The notes below the pieces were generated by a model. It made no database searches and was not told where the DNA came from. It was given only the letters and a program-made list of their open reading frames with translations. Of a stretch of DNA of 64,000 bases, positions 18,535 to 28,900 are shown in pieces (the first letter of the stretch is position 1; each line of letters opens with the position of its first letter). The position numbers were made by a program, and so were the translations under genes. The DNA comes from G963662605 sp963667005 (GTDB lineage Bacteria > Bacteroidota > Ignavibacteria > Ignavibacteriales > Ignavibacteriaceae), in NCBI GenBank assembly GCA_963667005.1, contig OY762937.1, positions 124,001 through 188,000 on the forward strand. Direction: 5' to 3'.

Positions 18535-18947
18535 GTCAGGAAAGACTATTTAATTGAATAATTATATTATTAATCGTATTTCTACTTGAGCATCTCGAAC
18601 TGACCGTGCTTTGCAATACAGATTTTGAGGATAAGCACACAGAAAAGTGCTGATAACCGCGTAGAGATACAACTACATCATTGGGTAGTGTAATATAATT
18701 CAACATGAAAATTACTTAATTATCGCGAATATTGCTTGCCCCTATCCTGTTTTTTGTGCTCCATATTACCATTTCTGCGGCGTAAAAATTTTTACTCTAA
18801 AACCACCTACCTAATGGTGTAGTTGTATCTGGACTCGAGAATGTAAATCTTAATAATGAACAAATTTGATAATTGGCAACTTTTAAATGCCTGCAAATCC
18901 GTTCATTATAATTCGTTATCGGTTCAAAAATTCCGGCACTTCAAATC
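18535..18947. promoter_or_regulatory. Divergent intergenic region between receptor operon and symporter
   Basis: These 413 bp hold no credible ORF. They must contain the promoters of both the receptor operon (minus) and the symporter (plus). The outstanding feature is the inverted repeat at 18666-18688/18807-18829. The symporter ATG lacks an obvious Shine-Dalgarno sequence. Confidence 0.6.
18666..18829. repeat. Long inverted repeat, candidate paired operator
   Basis: The 23-bp arms at 18666-18688 and 18807-18829 are reverse complements at 21 of 23 positions, separated by 118 bp. Each arm is itself partly symmetric (CTAC, 8 bp, GTAG), as expected for a dimeric regulator site. The alternative is terminal repeats of a miniature mobile element. 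No clear target duplication flanks it. Confidence 0.6.
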
Positions 18948-20720
18948 ATGCAGATAATAGATTACAGCATAGTGGCATTTTACATGGTCAGCGTAATGCT
19001 GCTTGGCTTTTACTTTGAAAAGAAGGCGTCAAAGGGCATAGATTCATTCTTTCTCGGGGATAGAAATATTCCCTGGTGGGCTCTTGGAGCCTCCGGTATG
19101 GCAGCAAATGTTGATTTATCCGGAACAATGATCATTGCCGCTCTCATTTATGCAATGGGAACAAAGGGGTTCTTTATTGAATTTAGAGGCGGTATGGTTC
19201 TAATTATGGCGTTTTTTATGATTTTCATGGGTAAATGGAACCGCCGGGCCAAGGTGATGACGACCGCCGAATGGATGAAATTCCGTTTCGGCGAAGGTAA
19301 GGCCGGTACGACTGCCCGGTTGATCAGCGCGACGGCCAATATCGTGTTTGCAATCGGAACAATCAGCTATTTTGCTATCGGCGGAGGAAAATTCTTCGGT
19401 GAGTTCTTCGGTATAAGTGAGCAGCTGGGCACTATGATTCTTATAGTCTTGACCACTATATACACAGTAACCAGCGGATTGTACGGTGTTGTGTGGACGG
19501 ATGTATTCCAGGGGTTTCTTATTCTTATCGCCGTTGCGGCAGTTTGCTTTATCGCGTTCACAACGGTATCCCTGCCCGGCGAGTTCTACAGTTCTATTCC
19601 AATGAGCAAAGATGTTTTCCAACCTGTTAAAAACTCCTTTCAGGGTTGGTCAGGCATTCTGCCTCCAAAAAGCATGAATATGCAGGGACAATATTCAATA
19701 TATAACCTATTCGGATTGACAATTCTATTATATATGGTGAAAACCACCCTTGAAGGAGCCGGCGGCGCGGGTGGTTATATTACTCAACGGTATTTCGCAT
19801 GCAAAAATGACCGTGAAGCCGGGTTCCTTTCTCTCTTCTGGATCTTCCTGCTGTCATTCCGCTGGCCGTTAGTTACAGCGTTTGCAATGCTTGGTATTTA
19901 TCATGGTATGCAGGGACACATTATTGCCGACCCGGAACTGGTTGTACCTGTCGTTATCAGGGATTACATACCTGCAGGATTAAAAGGACTTATTATCACG
20001 GGATTTCTGGCTGCGGCCATGTCAACATTTACTGCCATCATAAATGCCAGTGCGGCATATTGGGTGAAGGATATCTATCAACGGTTTATCAAGCCTGAGG
20101 CTACTGAAAAGCAGCTCGTCTTACAAAGCAGGATTGTCTCTATTGCTGTCGTCGTTCTTGGCCTGCTTTTTAGTTTCCAGTTAACCAATATCAATGAGAT
20201 ATGGGGCTGGCTCTCGCTTGGTCTGGGCGCCGGATTAGCTATTCCTTTGGTGCTGCGCTGGTTCTGGTGGCGGTTCAACGGGTGGGGGTTTGCCGCCGGA
20301 ACATTATTTGGTATGCTATCAGCCATTGTTGTTAAATTGTTCTTCCCTCTGATTCCGGAATACCTGAGCTTTGCAATTCCTTCAGGCATTTCTTTATTAG
20401 GATGCCTGCTCGGCACCTTTTTAACCGAACCGGTTGACAGCGAAGTGCTGCACAATTTTTACAAGATAACAAGACCCTTTGGATTCTGGGGGCAGATAAA
20501 GAAAGAATACAGCCGCGAAGAACAGATAAAAATTAATAAAGAAAATCGAAGCGATATTTTTTCAACATTTATTGCAGTTCCCTGGCAGATTGTTCTTTTT
20601 ATGACCGGCATGATGTTCATGATGAAGAACTGGATAAATTTCACCATACTTCTGTGTTTATTAGTTATACTTTCAGGTATATTATATAAAGTATGGTATA
20701 AAAACTTATTATCGGATTAG
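18948..20720 (+). CDS. Sodium:solute symporter family protein
   Basis: The 590-residue integral membrane protein has about 13-15 hydrophobic helices. It shows SSS-family features: an early segment with F-F-L-G-D-R-N-I-P-W-W, a G-A-S-G-M-A-A-N-V-D-L-S-G-T helix, and T-S-G-L-Y-G-V-V-W-T-D-V-F-Q-G in the middle. Members import sugars, nucleosides, amino acids or related solutes with sodium. Divergent pairing with the receptor operon suggests uptake of the sugars it releases, which is inference. The start at 18948 gives a full-length first helix. The C-terminal tail (about 510-590) has two further hydrophobic segments. Confidence 0.9.
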   Translation: MQIIDYSIVAFYMVSVMLLGFYFEKKASKGIDSFFLGDRNIPWWALGASGMAANVDLSGTMIIAALIYAMGTKGFFIEFRGGMVLIMAFFMIFMGKWNRRAKVMTTAEWMKFRFGEGKAGTTARLISATANIVFAIGTISYFAIGGGKFFGEFFGISEQLGTMILIVLTTIYTVTSGLYGVVWTDVFQGFLILIAVAAVCFIAFTTVSLPGEFYSSIPMSKDVFQPVKNSFQGWSGILPPKSMNMQGQYSIYNLFGLTILLYMVKTTLEGAGGAGGYITQRYFACKNDREAGFLSLFWIFLLSFRWPLVTAFAMLGIYHGMQGHIIADPELVVPVVIRDYIPAGLKGLIITGFLAAAMSTFTAIINASAAYWVKDIYQRFIKPEATEKQLVLQSRIVSIAVVVLGLLFSFQLTNINEIWGWLSLGLGAGLAIPLVLRWFWWRFNGWGFAAGTLFGMLSAIVVKLFFPLIPEYLSFAIPSGISLLGCLLGTFLTEPVDSEVLHNFYKITRPFGFWGQIKKEYSREEQIKINKENRSDIFSTFIAVPWQIVLFMTGMMFMMKNWINFTILLCLLVILSGILYKVWYKNLLSD

Positions 20721-20748
20721 ATACAATTTGGAAGTGCTACATCAAAGT

Positions 20749-21279
20749 TTACTGATTTAGACTATCAATGTACTTTTTCAATTGTTCTGCCCAAAGGCTA
20801 TAAGCTTTTTCAGATAAATGCAATCCGTCTATCGTGTAATCAGATTGCATCTGTCCGGTAGAATCTTTCATGCTCGAATTCAAGTCCCAGAATTGGGTGC
20901 CAAGTTCACAGGTAAGTTCTTTTAATTGATGATTGACAATATCTATTCTTTCGTTGCTTCTGTTTTCAATGTTCAGCGTCGGAAGAATCGAAATGAGTAC
21001 AATGTTCGCCGGCATTATTGCTTGTGATAATCGCATGAGAATAGTGCGGAGGTTGTGAAGTATTTGCGGGTTGTCCAGACCGACCGCAAAATCATTTGTC
21101 CCGATAAGGATAAAAGCACAATCAGCTTTTGCATTTTCAAGTTCGTTGTCGAGACGCGCAATCAGACCGCCTGAATTGTCGCCGTAGATGCCCCGGTTAA
21201 TAATGTTGTAGTCCGGAAGATATTGTTTTGTTTTGAAGGCCTCAGTAATTGAGTCGCCTAATAAGAGTACTTTTTTCAT
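20749..21279 (-). CDS. SGNH/GDSL-type hydrolase
   Basis: A 176-residue single-domain esterase fold. Block I is L-L-L-G-D-S-I-T with catalytic Ser10, block III is I-G-T-N-D with Asn62, and block V is D-G-L-H-L with Asp151 and His154. A Gly in N-R-G-I-Y-G-D (29-33) fits block II. There is no signal peptide, so it is cytoplasmic. SGNH enzymes of this size remove acetyl or other acyl groups from sugars, lipids or other esters, so sugar deacylation is plausible in this locus. It converges on the symporter gene with a 28-bp gap. Confidence 0.85.
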   Translation of the reverse strand: MKKVLLLGDSITEAFKTKQYLPDYNIINRGIYGDNSGGLIARLDNELENAKADCAFILIGTNDFAVGLDNPQILHNLRTILMRLSQAIMPANIVLISILPTLNIENRSNERIDIVNHQLKELTCELGTQFWDLNSSMKDSTGQMQSDYTIDGLHLSEKAYSLWAEQLKKYIDSLNQ

Positions 21280-21404
21280 ATTGCAGAAATTATTGTAAAC
21301 GGAAGACTAAATTAATAATTATTCGCCTGTGATTTCGTCAGCAGGAAAGAAAAATAAAATTTTATTTACTTATTTTTATCACCATATAAATACAAAAACA
21401 TATA

Positions 21405-22847
21405 ATGCAAAATAATCCTATTATATTCGGGACCGATGGTTGGCGCGGTTTAATCGGGCCGGAACTCAATGATGAAAACATTCTTTTAGCAGCACAAGCA
21501 TTTGCTCAATACTTGCATGACAACAATACGAACAGTTCTGCACCAGGTGCCGCGATAGGTTTTGACGGAAGGACTAATTCACAACACTTCGCAAAATTAT
21601 TTGCAGAAGTGCTTTCCGGTAACGGCATTACCGCTTACCTTTCAGAGCAAGTCATTCCGACGCCGGCTCTCTCGTTCTTTGTTAAGCACGCGGAATTACA
21701 TGCCGGAGTTATGATAACCGCAAGCCATAATCCCCCGGTATACAACGGCGTTAAATTCAAAGCGGCATACGGCGGACCATTCGTAACAGAAGAAACAATG
21801 GAGGTAGAGAAACTGATAGGTACGGCAACCGTCAAACGGAGCTTGGAGCTTATCAAGCCCACGAACATGATACCGCCTTATTTTCAGCAATTGGAGAAGT
21901 ACATTGACTTTCCCGCCATTAAGAATGCAGGGATTCAGGTTGCGGTTGACTCAATGGGTGGTGCGGGACAATTATTTTTACAGACATTGCTCGAAAAGCA
22001 TGGCTGCAGTGCGTCGACAATTTTCGAAACTGCCGATACGCAATTTTCCGGCAGGGCACCTGAACCGATTGAAGCAAATCTGCTACCCTTAAGCCAGTTT
22101 TTATCCAAGCATCAGGAATTTTCATTCGGCGCCGCCACCGACGGAGATGCCGACAGATTAGGCGTGTTATTAGAGAACGGGAAATGGCTCAGTGCGCAAT
22201 ACACCATTCTCCTGCTCAATGATTATTTTGTTAATACAAAGCATATATCAGGCGGACTCATTAAAACATCTTCGGTGACCGATAAAATCCTGCGCCTGAT
22301 TTCAGGTGATAGAAAACTGTATGAGGTACAAGTCGGATTCAAGTACATCTGCGAATTAATGGTAAGTGATGACATTGCAATAGGCTGCGAAGAAAGCGGC
22401 GGATACGGATACAAAAACCACATTCCGGAAAGAGACGGGATTCTTTCAGCCCTTTTAGTAGCAGAGATGCTGGCAAAGTCCGGATGTAAAAAACTCAGTG
22501 AATATGTTGATAGAAAAGTAGCAGAGTTCGGGCCCATTCATTATGACCGCATTGATTACAAGTATGAACAGGAAAACCGCGTTAGGATTCTTCCTAAATT
22601 GAGCGACGATCCTCCTGTGGCAATTACAAATTTCAAGGTAACCGGCATTCAGAAATTTCTTTCAAGCCGCGGAGTAGTAAACGGAATAAAATTTAAGCTG
22701 GAAGGTGAATGCCGCTGGCTTTTGATACGTGCATCGGAAACTGAACCGTTAGTAAGATTTTATGCAGAAGGACAGTCCGCGAAAGAAGTTGCACTATTGC
22801 TGCAAGCCGGGGTTGATTTAATTCACAATACCGCGGCTGTTATTTAA
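21405..22847 (+). CDS. Phosphoglucomutase/phosphomannomutase family protein
   Basis: The 480 residues show all alpha-D-phosphohexomutase signatures. These are F-G-T-D-G-W-R-G near 8-15, the active-site T-A-S-H-N-P with phospho-Ser107, the metal-binding T-D-G-D-A-D-R (Asp246/248/250), E-E-S-G-G-Y-G in the sugar-binding domain and R-A-S-E-T-E-P in the phosphate-binding C-terminal domain. It isomerises a hexose (or hexosamine) 1-phosphate and 6-phosphate. The exact sugar is not determinable here. It could feed the product of the GH94 phosphorylase into central metabolism. It is transcribed alone and ends at a structured terminator region. Confidence 0.9.
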   Translation: MQNNPIIFGTDGWRGLIGPELNDENILLAAQAFAQYLHDNNTNSSAPGAAIGFDGRTNSQHFAKLFAEVLSGNGITAYLSEQVIPTPALSFFVKHAELHAGVMITASHNPPVYNGVKFKAAYGGPFVTEETMEVEKLIGTATVKRSLELIKPTNMIPPYFQQLEKYIDFPAIKNAGIQVAVDSMGGAGQLFLQTLLEKHGCSASTIFETADTQFSGRAPEPIEANLLPLSQFLSKHQEFSFGAATDGDADRLGVLLENGKWLSAQYTILLLNDYFVNTKHISGGLIKTSSVTDKILRLISGDRKLYEVQVGFKYICELMVSDDIAIGCEESGGYGYKNHIPERDGILSALLVAEMLAKSGCKKLSEYVDRKVAEFGPIHYDRIDYKYEQENRVRILPKLSDDPPVAITNFKVTGIQKFLSSRGVVNGIKFKLEGECRWLLIRASETEPLVRFYAEGQSAKEVALLLQAGVDLIHNTAAVI

Positions 22848-22871
22848 TTCAGCCATTCACATTGGAGACTC

Positions 22872-23077
22872 AAAAAAAGCCCCGAAGTTAGAGTCTGTTG
22901 CAGAACTTTTTATTCTCAGTTTACATCTTGTAAAGCAAAACCCAACTCACCCTCGCCACCTAAATTAAAGCGACATTATCATCTTCGGTCTCTCCCCTCT
23001 CTTACCAAGAGAGGGGACGGGGGTGAGTTCACTTTATAAATCAGTTATGCAACAGACTCTAACTCGCGGGGCTTTTT
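22872..23077. terminator. Convergent terminator arms separated by a MITE-like insert
   Basis: A-rich plus GCCCCG at 22872-22884 pairs with CGGGGC plus a T-run at 23066-23077. This looks like a bidirectional terminator between the phosphomutase and the convergent PP2C gene, but the arms lie about 180 bp apart with a repeat-flanked segment between them. Confidence 0.5.
22887..23063. mobile_element. MITE-like element with 16-bp perfect terminal inverted repeats
   Basis: Perfect 16-bp inverted ends (22887-22902 and 23048-23063) enclose a non-coding 177-bp segment. Inside are a strong 10-bp hairpin (22994-23003 with 23007-23016) and a second inverted pair (22944-22952 and 23021-23029). There is no ORF. 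Internal C/T-rich and G/A-rich hairpins of this kind are common in non-autonomous repeats. Copy number in the genome is unknown, so the mobile assignment is tentative. Confidence 0.45.
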
Positions 23078-23092
23078 AGTAATACTTGTTTG

Positions 23093-24271
23093 TTAAATTT
23101 TCACACCGATGAAAGTGATGTCATCCCGCTGAGTCTCATTGCCGGTATGCTGTTCAAGTTCATGCAAAAGCGCTATTCCCTGTTCCTGCAATGATAAACT
23201 TGAGATATTCATCAATGAGGCCTTAACTTTTTTTGTACTGAATTTAGTACCATCCGGATTATTTTGATCACCAAATCCATCCGTAGTTAAATACAGTACA
23301 ATATCATCTTTAATATCAATCTCAATGGTTTCAAATTTGCGTCCGTTTCCGTTTTCCCCGATTGACTTTCTCACACCGTCAATCTCACCAAAATTGCCAC
23401 CAGATATATAGTATAAAGGCCTGACGGCTCCGCTAAACCGGACTTTACGTGCTACACTGTCAATTACACACAAACAAACATCCATACCATCCAGGGCATC
23501 TGCATGGACATCTTTGTTCAGTTCTGTGATGACTCGCCTGTCCAGTTCATTCAGGATTTTTCCGGGGTCAAGGAGCTTTTGCGCGAAGATAATTTCATTC
23601 AGCAGTGTATTGCCTAACATCGAGAGCAGCGAACCGGGTACGCCATGCCCCGTACAATCAACAGCCGCAATCACTTTACAACTGTCAACTTCACGAGCCC
23701 AGAAAAAATCCCCGCTTAAGATATCTTTCGGTTTATGAATAAGAAAACTTTCCGGGAATATCCGTTGTACTTCACTGTATGTAGGCAGCATTGCGCTCTG
23801 AATTTTCTGAGCATACCGGATACTATCAGTAATGAATTTATTTCTCTCTTCCAATTCCTTGTTTTGCAGTGCAAGCAGCTCATGCGCGCGGCTCAATTCA
23901 AGATGTTTTTTTACACGGGCAAGTACGACCGGTGGACTAATCGGCTTAGGAATAAAATCCACCGCCCCAAGTTCTAGTCCCCTTGTTTCATCTTCGACAT
24001 CAGTTCTGGAGGTAATAAAGATAACCGGGATATCCCTGCTGGAAGGGTTCTCCTTCATTTTAGCACAGACATCAAAGCCGCTCATCTCCGGCATAACGAT
24101 ATCCAGCAAAATAAGATCCGGCTTAATTTTACCCGAAACAAAATTCAAAGCTTTCTGCCCATTAGGGGCAGCACTTATTTTATACTCGCTCAAAATGCTC
24201 GCGAGAAGTTCAATATTCTCCGGAGCATCATCAACGATTAAAATACGGCTGTCGTAAATATCAGTAGTCAT
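23093..24271 (-). CDS. Response regulator with SpoIIE-type PP2C phosphatase output
   Basis: This 392-residue protein has a receiver (about 8-125; acidic pair Asp14/Asp15, phospho-acceptor Asp57, Lys109) and a short coiled linker (about 128-160). A PP2C/SpoIIE phosphatase domain follows (about 165-392). Metal-binding acids are visible in S-G-D-F-F (Asp188), A-V-D-C-T-G-H-G (Asp205), T-T-D-G-F-G-D (Asp331) and R-D-D-I-T. Such proteins dephosphorylate anti-anti-sigma factors in partner-switching pathways, but no STAS or anti-sigma gene lies nearby. It is last in a likely three-gene unit with two hybrid kinases upstream (gaps of 20 and 34 bp). Confidence 0.9.
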   Translation of the reverse strand: MTTDIYDSRILIVDDAPENIELLASILSEYKISAAPNGQKALNFVSGKIKPDLILLDIVMPEMSGFDVCAKMKENPSSRDIPVIFITSRTDVEDETRGLELGAVDFIPKPISPPVVLARVKKHLELSRAHELLALQNKELEERNKFITDSIRYAQKIQSAMLPTYSEVQRIFPESFLIHKPKDILSGDFFWAREVDSCKVIAAVDCTGHGVPGSLLSMLGNTLLNEIIFAQKLLDPGKILNELDRRVITELNKDVHADALDGMDVCLCVIDSVARKVRFSGAVRPLYYISGGNFGEIDGVRKSIGENGNGRKFETIEIDIKDDIVLYLTTDGFGDQNNPDGTKFSTKKVKASLMNISSLSLQEQGIALLHELEQHTGNETQRDDITFIGVKI

Positions 24272-24291
24272 ATCAACCTGTCTAATAGGAG

Positions 24292-25899
24292 TTAAATATT
24301 CAGTGTTTTTTTTAATAGATCAATAAGATCTTCTTTTGTATATGGCTTGGGCAAATAATGTGTACACCCATCCTGTAAAAATTTCTGTTCGTCTCCGACC
24401 ATTGCAAAGGCAGTGCATGCAATTATTGGCACGGAGTTATACCCTTCAATGCTCAAAATTTCTTTAGTAACTTCAACACCCGACAAACCACGGCCCAAAT
24501 TAATATCCATAAGAACTGCATCGTATTGTTTTTCTCTCGCGAGGTCAATGGCGTTGAATCCGTCTTTTGCAACATCAATGTTTGCAAATCCACGAAGATA
24601 AAATTTCGCAATTTCAATATTGATGAAGTCGTCCTCTACTAAAAGGATTGTTGGCATACCCTTGGCTATTTTTTTTGCAGGCGGTTTAGATACTGCTGCA
24701 CTTATAGCATTCTCTTCCTCACCTTCTCTTTTAGATTGTTTCAACTTCACGGTAAATTTGGAACCCTTACCAAGATCACTTACCAGATCAATCGCTCCGC
24801 CTGAGGCACTAACGTATTTTTTAACAAGCGATAATCCCAAGCCGACGCCTTCAAAGTTGCGTTCCATTCCTTCGTAAACCTGCCTGAACTCTTCAAAAAT
24901 GATTTGCTGTTTGTCGGCAGGGATGCCGATTCCTGTATCGGCAATACTAAAACAAATTGCATCTTCACCATCTAACTTCTCGTTAAAGAGCCGGATAGTA
25001 ACCTCGCCTTTGTCGGTATACTTGACGGCATTGTTCAGGATGTTTTCAAAGATCAGGCTAAACATTGACTTATCAAGGTACACCTCATGGTTATTCCATG
25101 TGCCCTGTACAGCGAGTTTGATGCCTTTCTCGTTGGCGGTAGGCTGATATTTTTCAATCACCTTATTCGCTTCAGCCAAAATGTCACATTCCTGCGGCCG
25201 GATGAGGCGGTTATGCGTTTCAAGCTTGGAAAGACTTAGAATAGATTCAATCGTATCTTTCAACCTCTGAGCTGATGAATACAACATTCCCGCAAATTCC
25301 TTCAACTCCGCATTAGTAGTTTCTTCAACAAGAACCTCAGAGAAACCCAAAATACCAGCCATCGGAGTTCTCAATTCGTGGCTTATGAGAGAAAGAAAAT
25401 GCGATTTCAGTTTATTGGCTTCTTCCGCTTTTTCCTTGGCAGATACTAATTCTCTTGTTCTTTCCTGAACCTTGAACTCAAGTTTTTGATTTATGTTCTC
25501 AAGTTCTTTCCTGTATAAACTCAGCGCTATATGCGTCTCAATTCTCGACTTCACCTCTTCAAGTTGAAAAGGCTTGGTGATGTAATCAACAGCCCCATGT
25601 TCAAATCCCTTAACCTTGTCTTCCACTTCAGACATTGCCGTTATAAATATAACAGGAATATCCTTTGTGTTTTCGTTCCGCTTTAATCTTCGGCATACCT
25701 CGTATCCATCCATCCCAGGCATCATAATGTCCAGCAGTACAAGATGAGGTTTACTGCCGGTTTCAATAGCACGAAGTGCTTTTTCGCCATCGGCAGCCGC
25801 TTTGATTCGATATTCCGACAAGTATTCTCCGAGAATATCTATGTTCTGCGGGGTATCGTCTACAATGAGAATTGTAATCTCAGACGTATTTATTACCAT
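24292..25899 (-). CDS. Hybrid histidine kinase with receivers at both ends (REC-HisKA-HATPase-REC)
   Basis: The order over 535 residues is receiver 1 (about 8-125, Asp57), coiled coil (about 128-165), HisKA with S-H-E-L-R-T-P and His174, and HATPase (N-box near 286-290, D-T-G-I-G-I-P near 321-327, G-V-G-L-G-L). Receiver 2 (about 416-532, Asp465) completes the protein. There is no membrane segment, so it is cytosolic and must take input by phosphotransfer to receiver 1 or by partner contact. The C-terminal receiver resembles the lone receiver at 29814 (both carry A-C-T-A-[FY]-A-M-V-G-D), pointing to duplication or a shared relay. Confidence 0.92.
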   Translation of the reverse strand: MVINTSEITILIVDDTPQNIDILGEYLSEYRIKAAADGEKALRAIETGSKPHLVLLDIMMPGMDGYEVCRRLKRNENTKDIPVIFITAMSEVEDKVKGFEHGAVDYITKPFQLEEVKSRIETHIALSLYRKELENINQKLEFKVQERTRELVSAKEKAEEANKLKSHFLSLISHELRTPMAGILGFSEVLVEETTNAELKEFAGMLYSSAQRLKDTIESILSLSKLETHNRLIRPQECDILAEANKVIEKYQPTANEKGIKLAVQGTWNNHEVYLDKSMFSLIFENILNNAVKYTDKGEVTIRLFNEKLDGEDAICFSIADTGIGIPADKQQIIFEEFRQVYEGMERNFEGVGLGLSLVKKYVSASGGAIDLVSDLGKGSKFTVKLKQSKREGEEENAISAAVSKPPAKKIAKGMPTILLVEDDFINIEIAKFYLRGFANIDVAKDGFNAIDLAREKQYDAVLMDINLGRGLSGVEVTKEILSIEGYNSVPIIACTAFAMVGDEQKFLQDGCTHYLPKPYTKEDLIDLLKKTLNI

Positions 25900-25933
25900 A
25901 TCAACAGTCCTGTATAATTGCTCGTGATTATCA

Positions 25934-28900
25934 TTATATCTTTAATTCGCTGATTTTCGACTTTGCCTCTTCGTATTCAATATTGTTAATCAGCTTTTCT
26001 ATTAACTTCAGATCTGCAACATAATTCTTTGTCCCCGGCAGATGCATTATCTCTTCAATTTTCTTTTTTGAAGTGAAATCCATATCGTCTACTAATATAG
26101 TTAATTCATCAACAAGTTTTTTGAATATCTCTTTGTTCAACAAATCCGGAGAATCTATTACAACATCCGTGTCACTTTTCATAGAGTGTAATCCTGCCGC
26201 GATATCTTCAATCGTCATTGCCAATTGGTCTTGAAAATTACTAAGCAGCTTCGGATCAACTTTTAGATTAGCTCGTAATGACATCTCCAGTTTGGCAGCA
26301 ACTGCCTGTAGATTTTTTGCCCCAAGATTGCCGGCTACGCCTTTTACCGTATGAACAATCCTCACTGCCTTTTCCTGATCTTGAGCATGCATGGCCGCTA
26401 TCAATTCCTCGTAAGATCCCGCGTTACTTGAAACAAATTTATTCAGCAGCTCAACGTATAGGTGTTTCTTTCCCATTACCCGTATCATGCCATCCTTCAC
26501 GTCCAGCGAGCTAAACTCTGGAAGCTCAATGGTGATATCGGTACTAGTTCTTTCAGGCGTTGGTATTTGAGGAACAACCCGGTGCACGTCTTCTTGAATC
26601 CACCGGGATAATTTTCCAAATACTTCATCGGGATCAATCGGCTTGGTAATATAATCTTGCATCCCGGCAGAAAGACATTGTTCCCTAATGCCCGACATCG
26701 CGTCAGCCGTCATTGCGATTATTGGGAGGGCATCGTACTCGTGCATTTTTCGTATTTCCTTCGTCGCAGTATAACCATCCATTTCCGGCATTTGAAGATC
26801 CATCAGCACAACATCATATTTTGAAGGATTTCCTGAGCTTGCAACTTTTCCCACCGCCTCCATGCCGTTGCCGGCAATATCTATAATAAATCCGGAGTCG
26901 CTTAATAATTCCTTTGCCACCTGCTGATTTATTTCGTTATCTTCGACAAGCAGTATGTATGCTCCTCGTATTTTTTCAATTTCCTTTGAATACCTAAGAC
27001 CTTTGCTAACTCCACCTCTTTTAGTGCGGACATCTTTACCAAAAACCTCCATAATAGTATCAAACAGCATAGAATACGAAACAGGTTTATTTAAAAATGC
27101 TTTGATTCCGACTTTCCATGCTTCCTCGGCAATTTTTTCCCGCCCAAATGAGGTAATCATAATTATTGTTGGCTTAGGAATATTTTCATTCTGTAGAATC
27201 ATTTTTGATACTTCAAGTCCGTTCATATCCGGCATTTGCCAGTCCATGAGCACTAAATTGAACGGATGTTCCTTATTAGCTTGTAAAATTTCCATTGCCT
27301 CAATACCAGACTTCGAGACAGCAGCAATAAATCCGAATGAAGCCATCATTTCCTTGAGAATCTGCCGGGCGGTTTCATTATCATCGCAGATAAGCACTTT
27401 CAAATCGCGTAAATCAACGGAAGGAATATACTCGTCGTTTTTCTTTTCCTTTTGAATTCCCATGACTGCCGAAAAATAGAACTTACTTCCCTTGCCAATT
27501 TCACTCTCAACCCAAACATCCCCACCCATCAATTTTGCAAGAGACTTTGATATTGCCAGGCCAAGCCCCGTTCCTCCATATTTTCTTGAAGTCGAACTAT
27601 CCGCTTGACTGAATGATTGAAATATTTTGGATGTCTGTTCGGGAGTCAGCCCAATACCAGTATCGCTCACTGAAAACCTTATCTTTGCTTTTCCGCCTTC
27701 AATACTTTCCAATTCAGCATTCACGACAATCTCACCCGCTTCAGTAAACTTAACCGCGTTACTGCAATAATTTGTAATTACTTGCGTAATACGAAGCGAA
27801 TCACCAACCAAAGCTTCTGGCACCTCAGGGGCAACATGGATAAGAAATTCCAGCCCTTTTTCCTGTGCCTTCTGAGAAACCAGATTTGACACAGTATCCA
27901 TAACTTCATACAGATTAAAATCCGTACTTTCGATATTCAGCTTACCGGCTTCAATTTTTGAGAAATCCAATATATCGTTGATAATCCCAAGCAATATATG
28001 AGCTGAGCGTTCAATCTTCGTCAAATAGTCCAGTTGTTTTACATCAAGTTCTGTCTTTAAAACAAGATTAGACAAGCCAATTATGGCATTCATCGGAGTA
28101 CGGATTTCATGTGACATAGTAGCAAGAAACTGACTTTTTGCGATAGTAGCTGCTTCCGCTGCTTCCTTCGCCAGCGCCAATTCCTCAGATACTTTTTGCT
28201 TGTGCTTTAATCCCTGATAAATGCTAATTACTAAAAGGATAGCAAGAAGGATAATAACCAGAAAGAAGTATAGATAATTTTGCTGCCTGTTTATCGTTGC
28301 ACCTTGTTCTGTAACAATTTTGGATTTAGCGTTCAATTCGGCACGTTGTTTTTCAATACTTTCATTCAGGCTTTTGAGCGTAGATTTGCCCCGATCCAAA
28401 TCTCCCTTAAGTTTATTCAGCTCAATGTTTTTACCTTCGAAGATTTTTTGCTGTTCACTGATTGCTTGCTTTTGCGCGGCTAACTCTGTTACCTGTTTTT
28501 CAAACTCTGCATTTTGCGAAGCGAGTACTTTTTGCTGTTCCTGAATTTTTTGCGATTGCTGCGCAAGGCTGGCTTTTTGTAATTCAACCTCCTTCGTTTT
28601 CTCGGCAATCACAGACTCAAGTTTCTTTAAATTACTTTCCAGTTCGGAGGTATGCTTTTGAAGGCTAAGCAAACTCTGCTGCCCTTCGCGATACAACGCG
28701 GCTACGTCAATCTGTGTACCGCCGAGCAAAATCATATCTTCTTTAATGAGAATGCGCTGATTAATGATGTTTGCTTTATTAATTTCAAATTTAATTGTAC
28801 CCTGTTCGGTATCATAGAAGTTGATCATCACCAACCGTTTGTTCGAATAATTATCCGTTATGAGCAGAATATTTTTCCCTTCAACCTGCTCAAATATAGA

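Noticed and set aside
23832..24257. 141-residue plus-strand ORF over the receiver of the PP2C gene
   Set aside because: It lies fully inside a well-supported REC-PP2C gene in antisense and has no recognisable domain.
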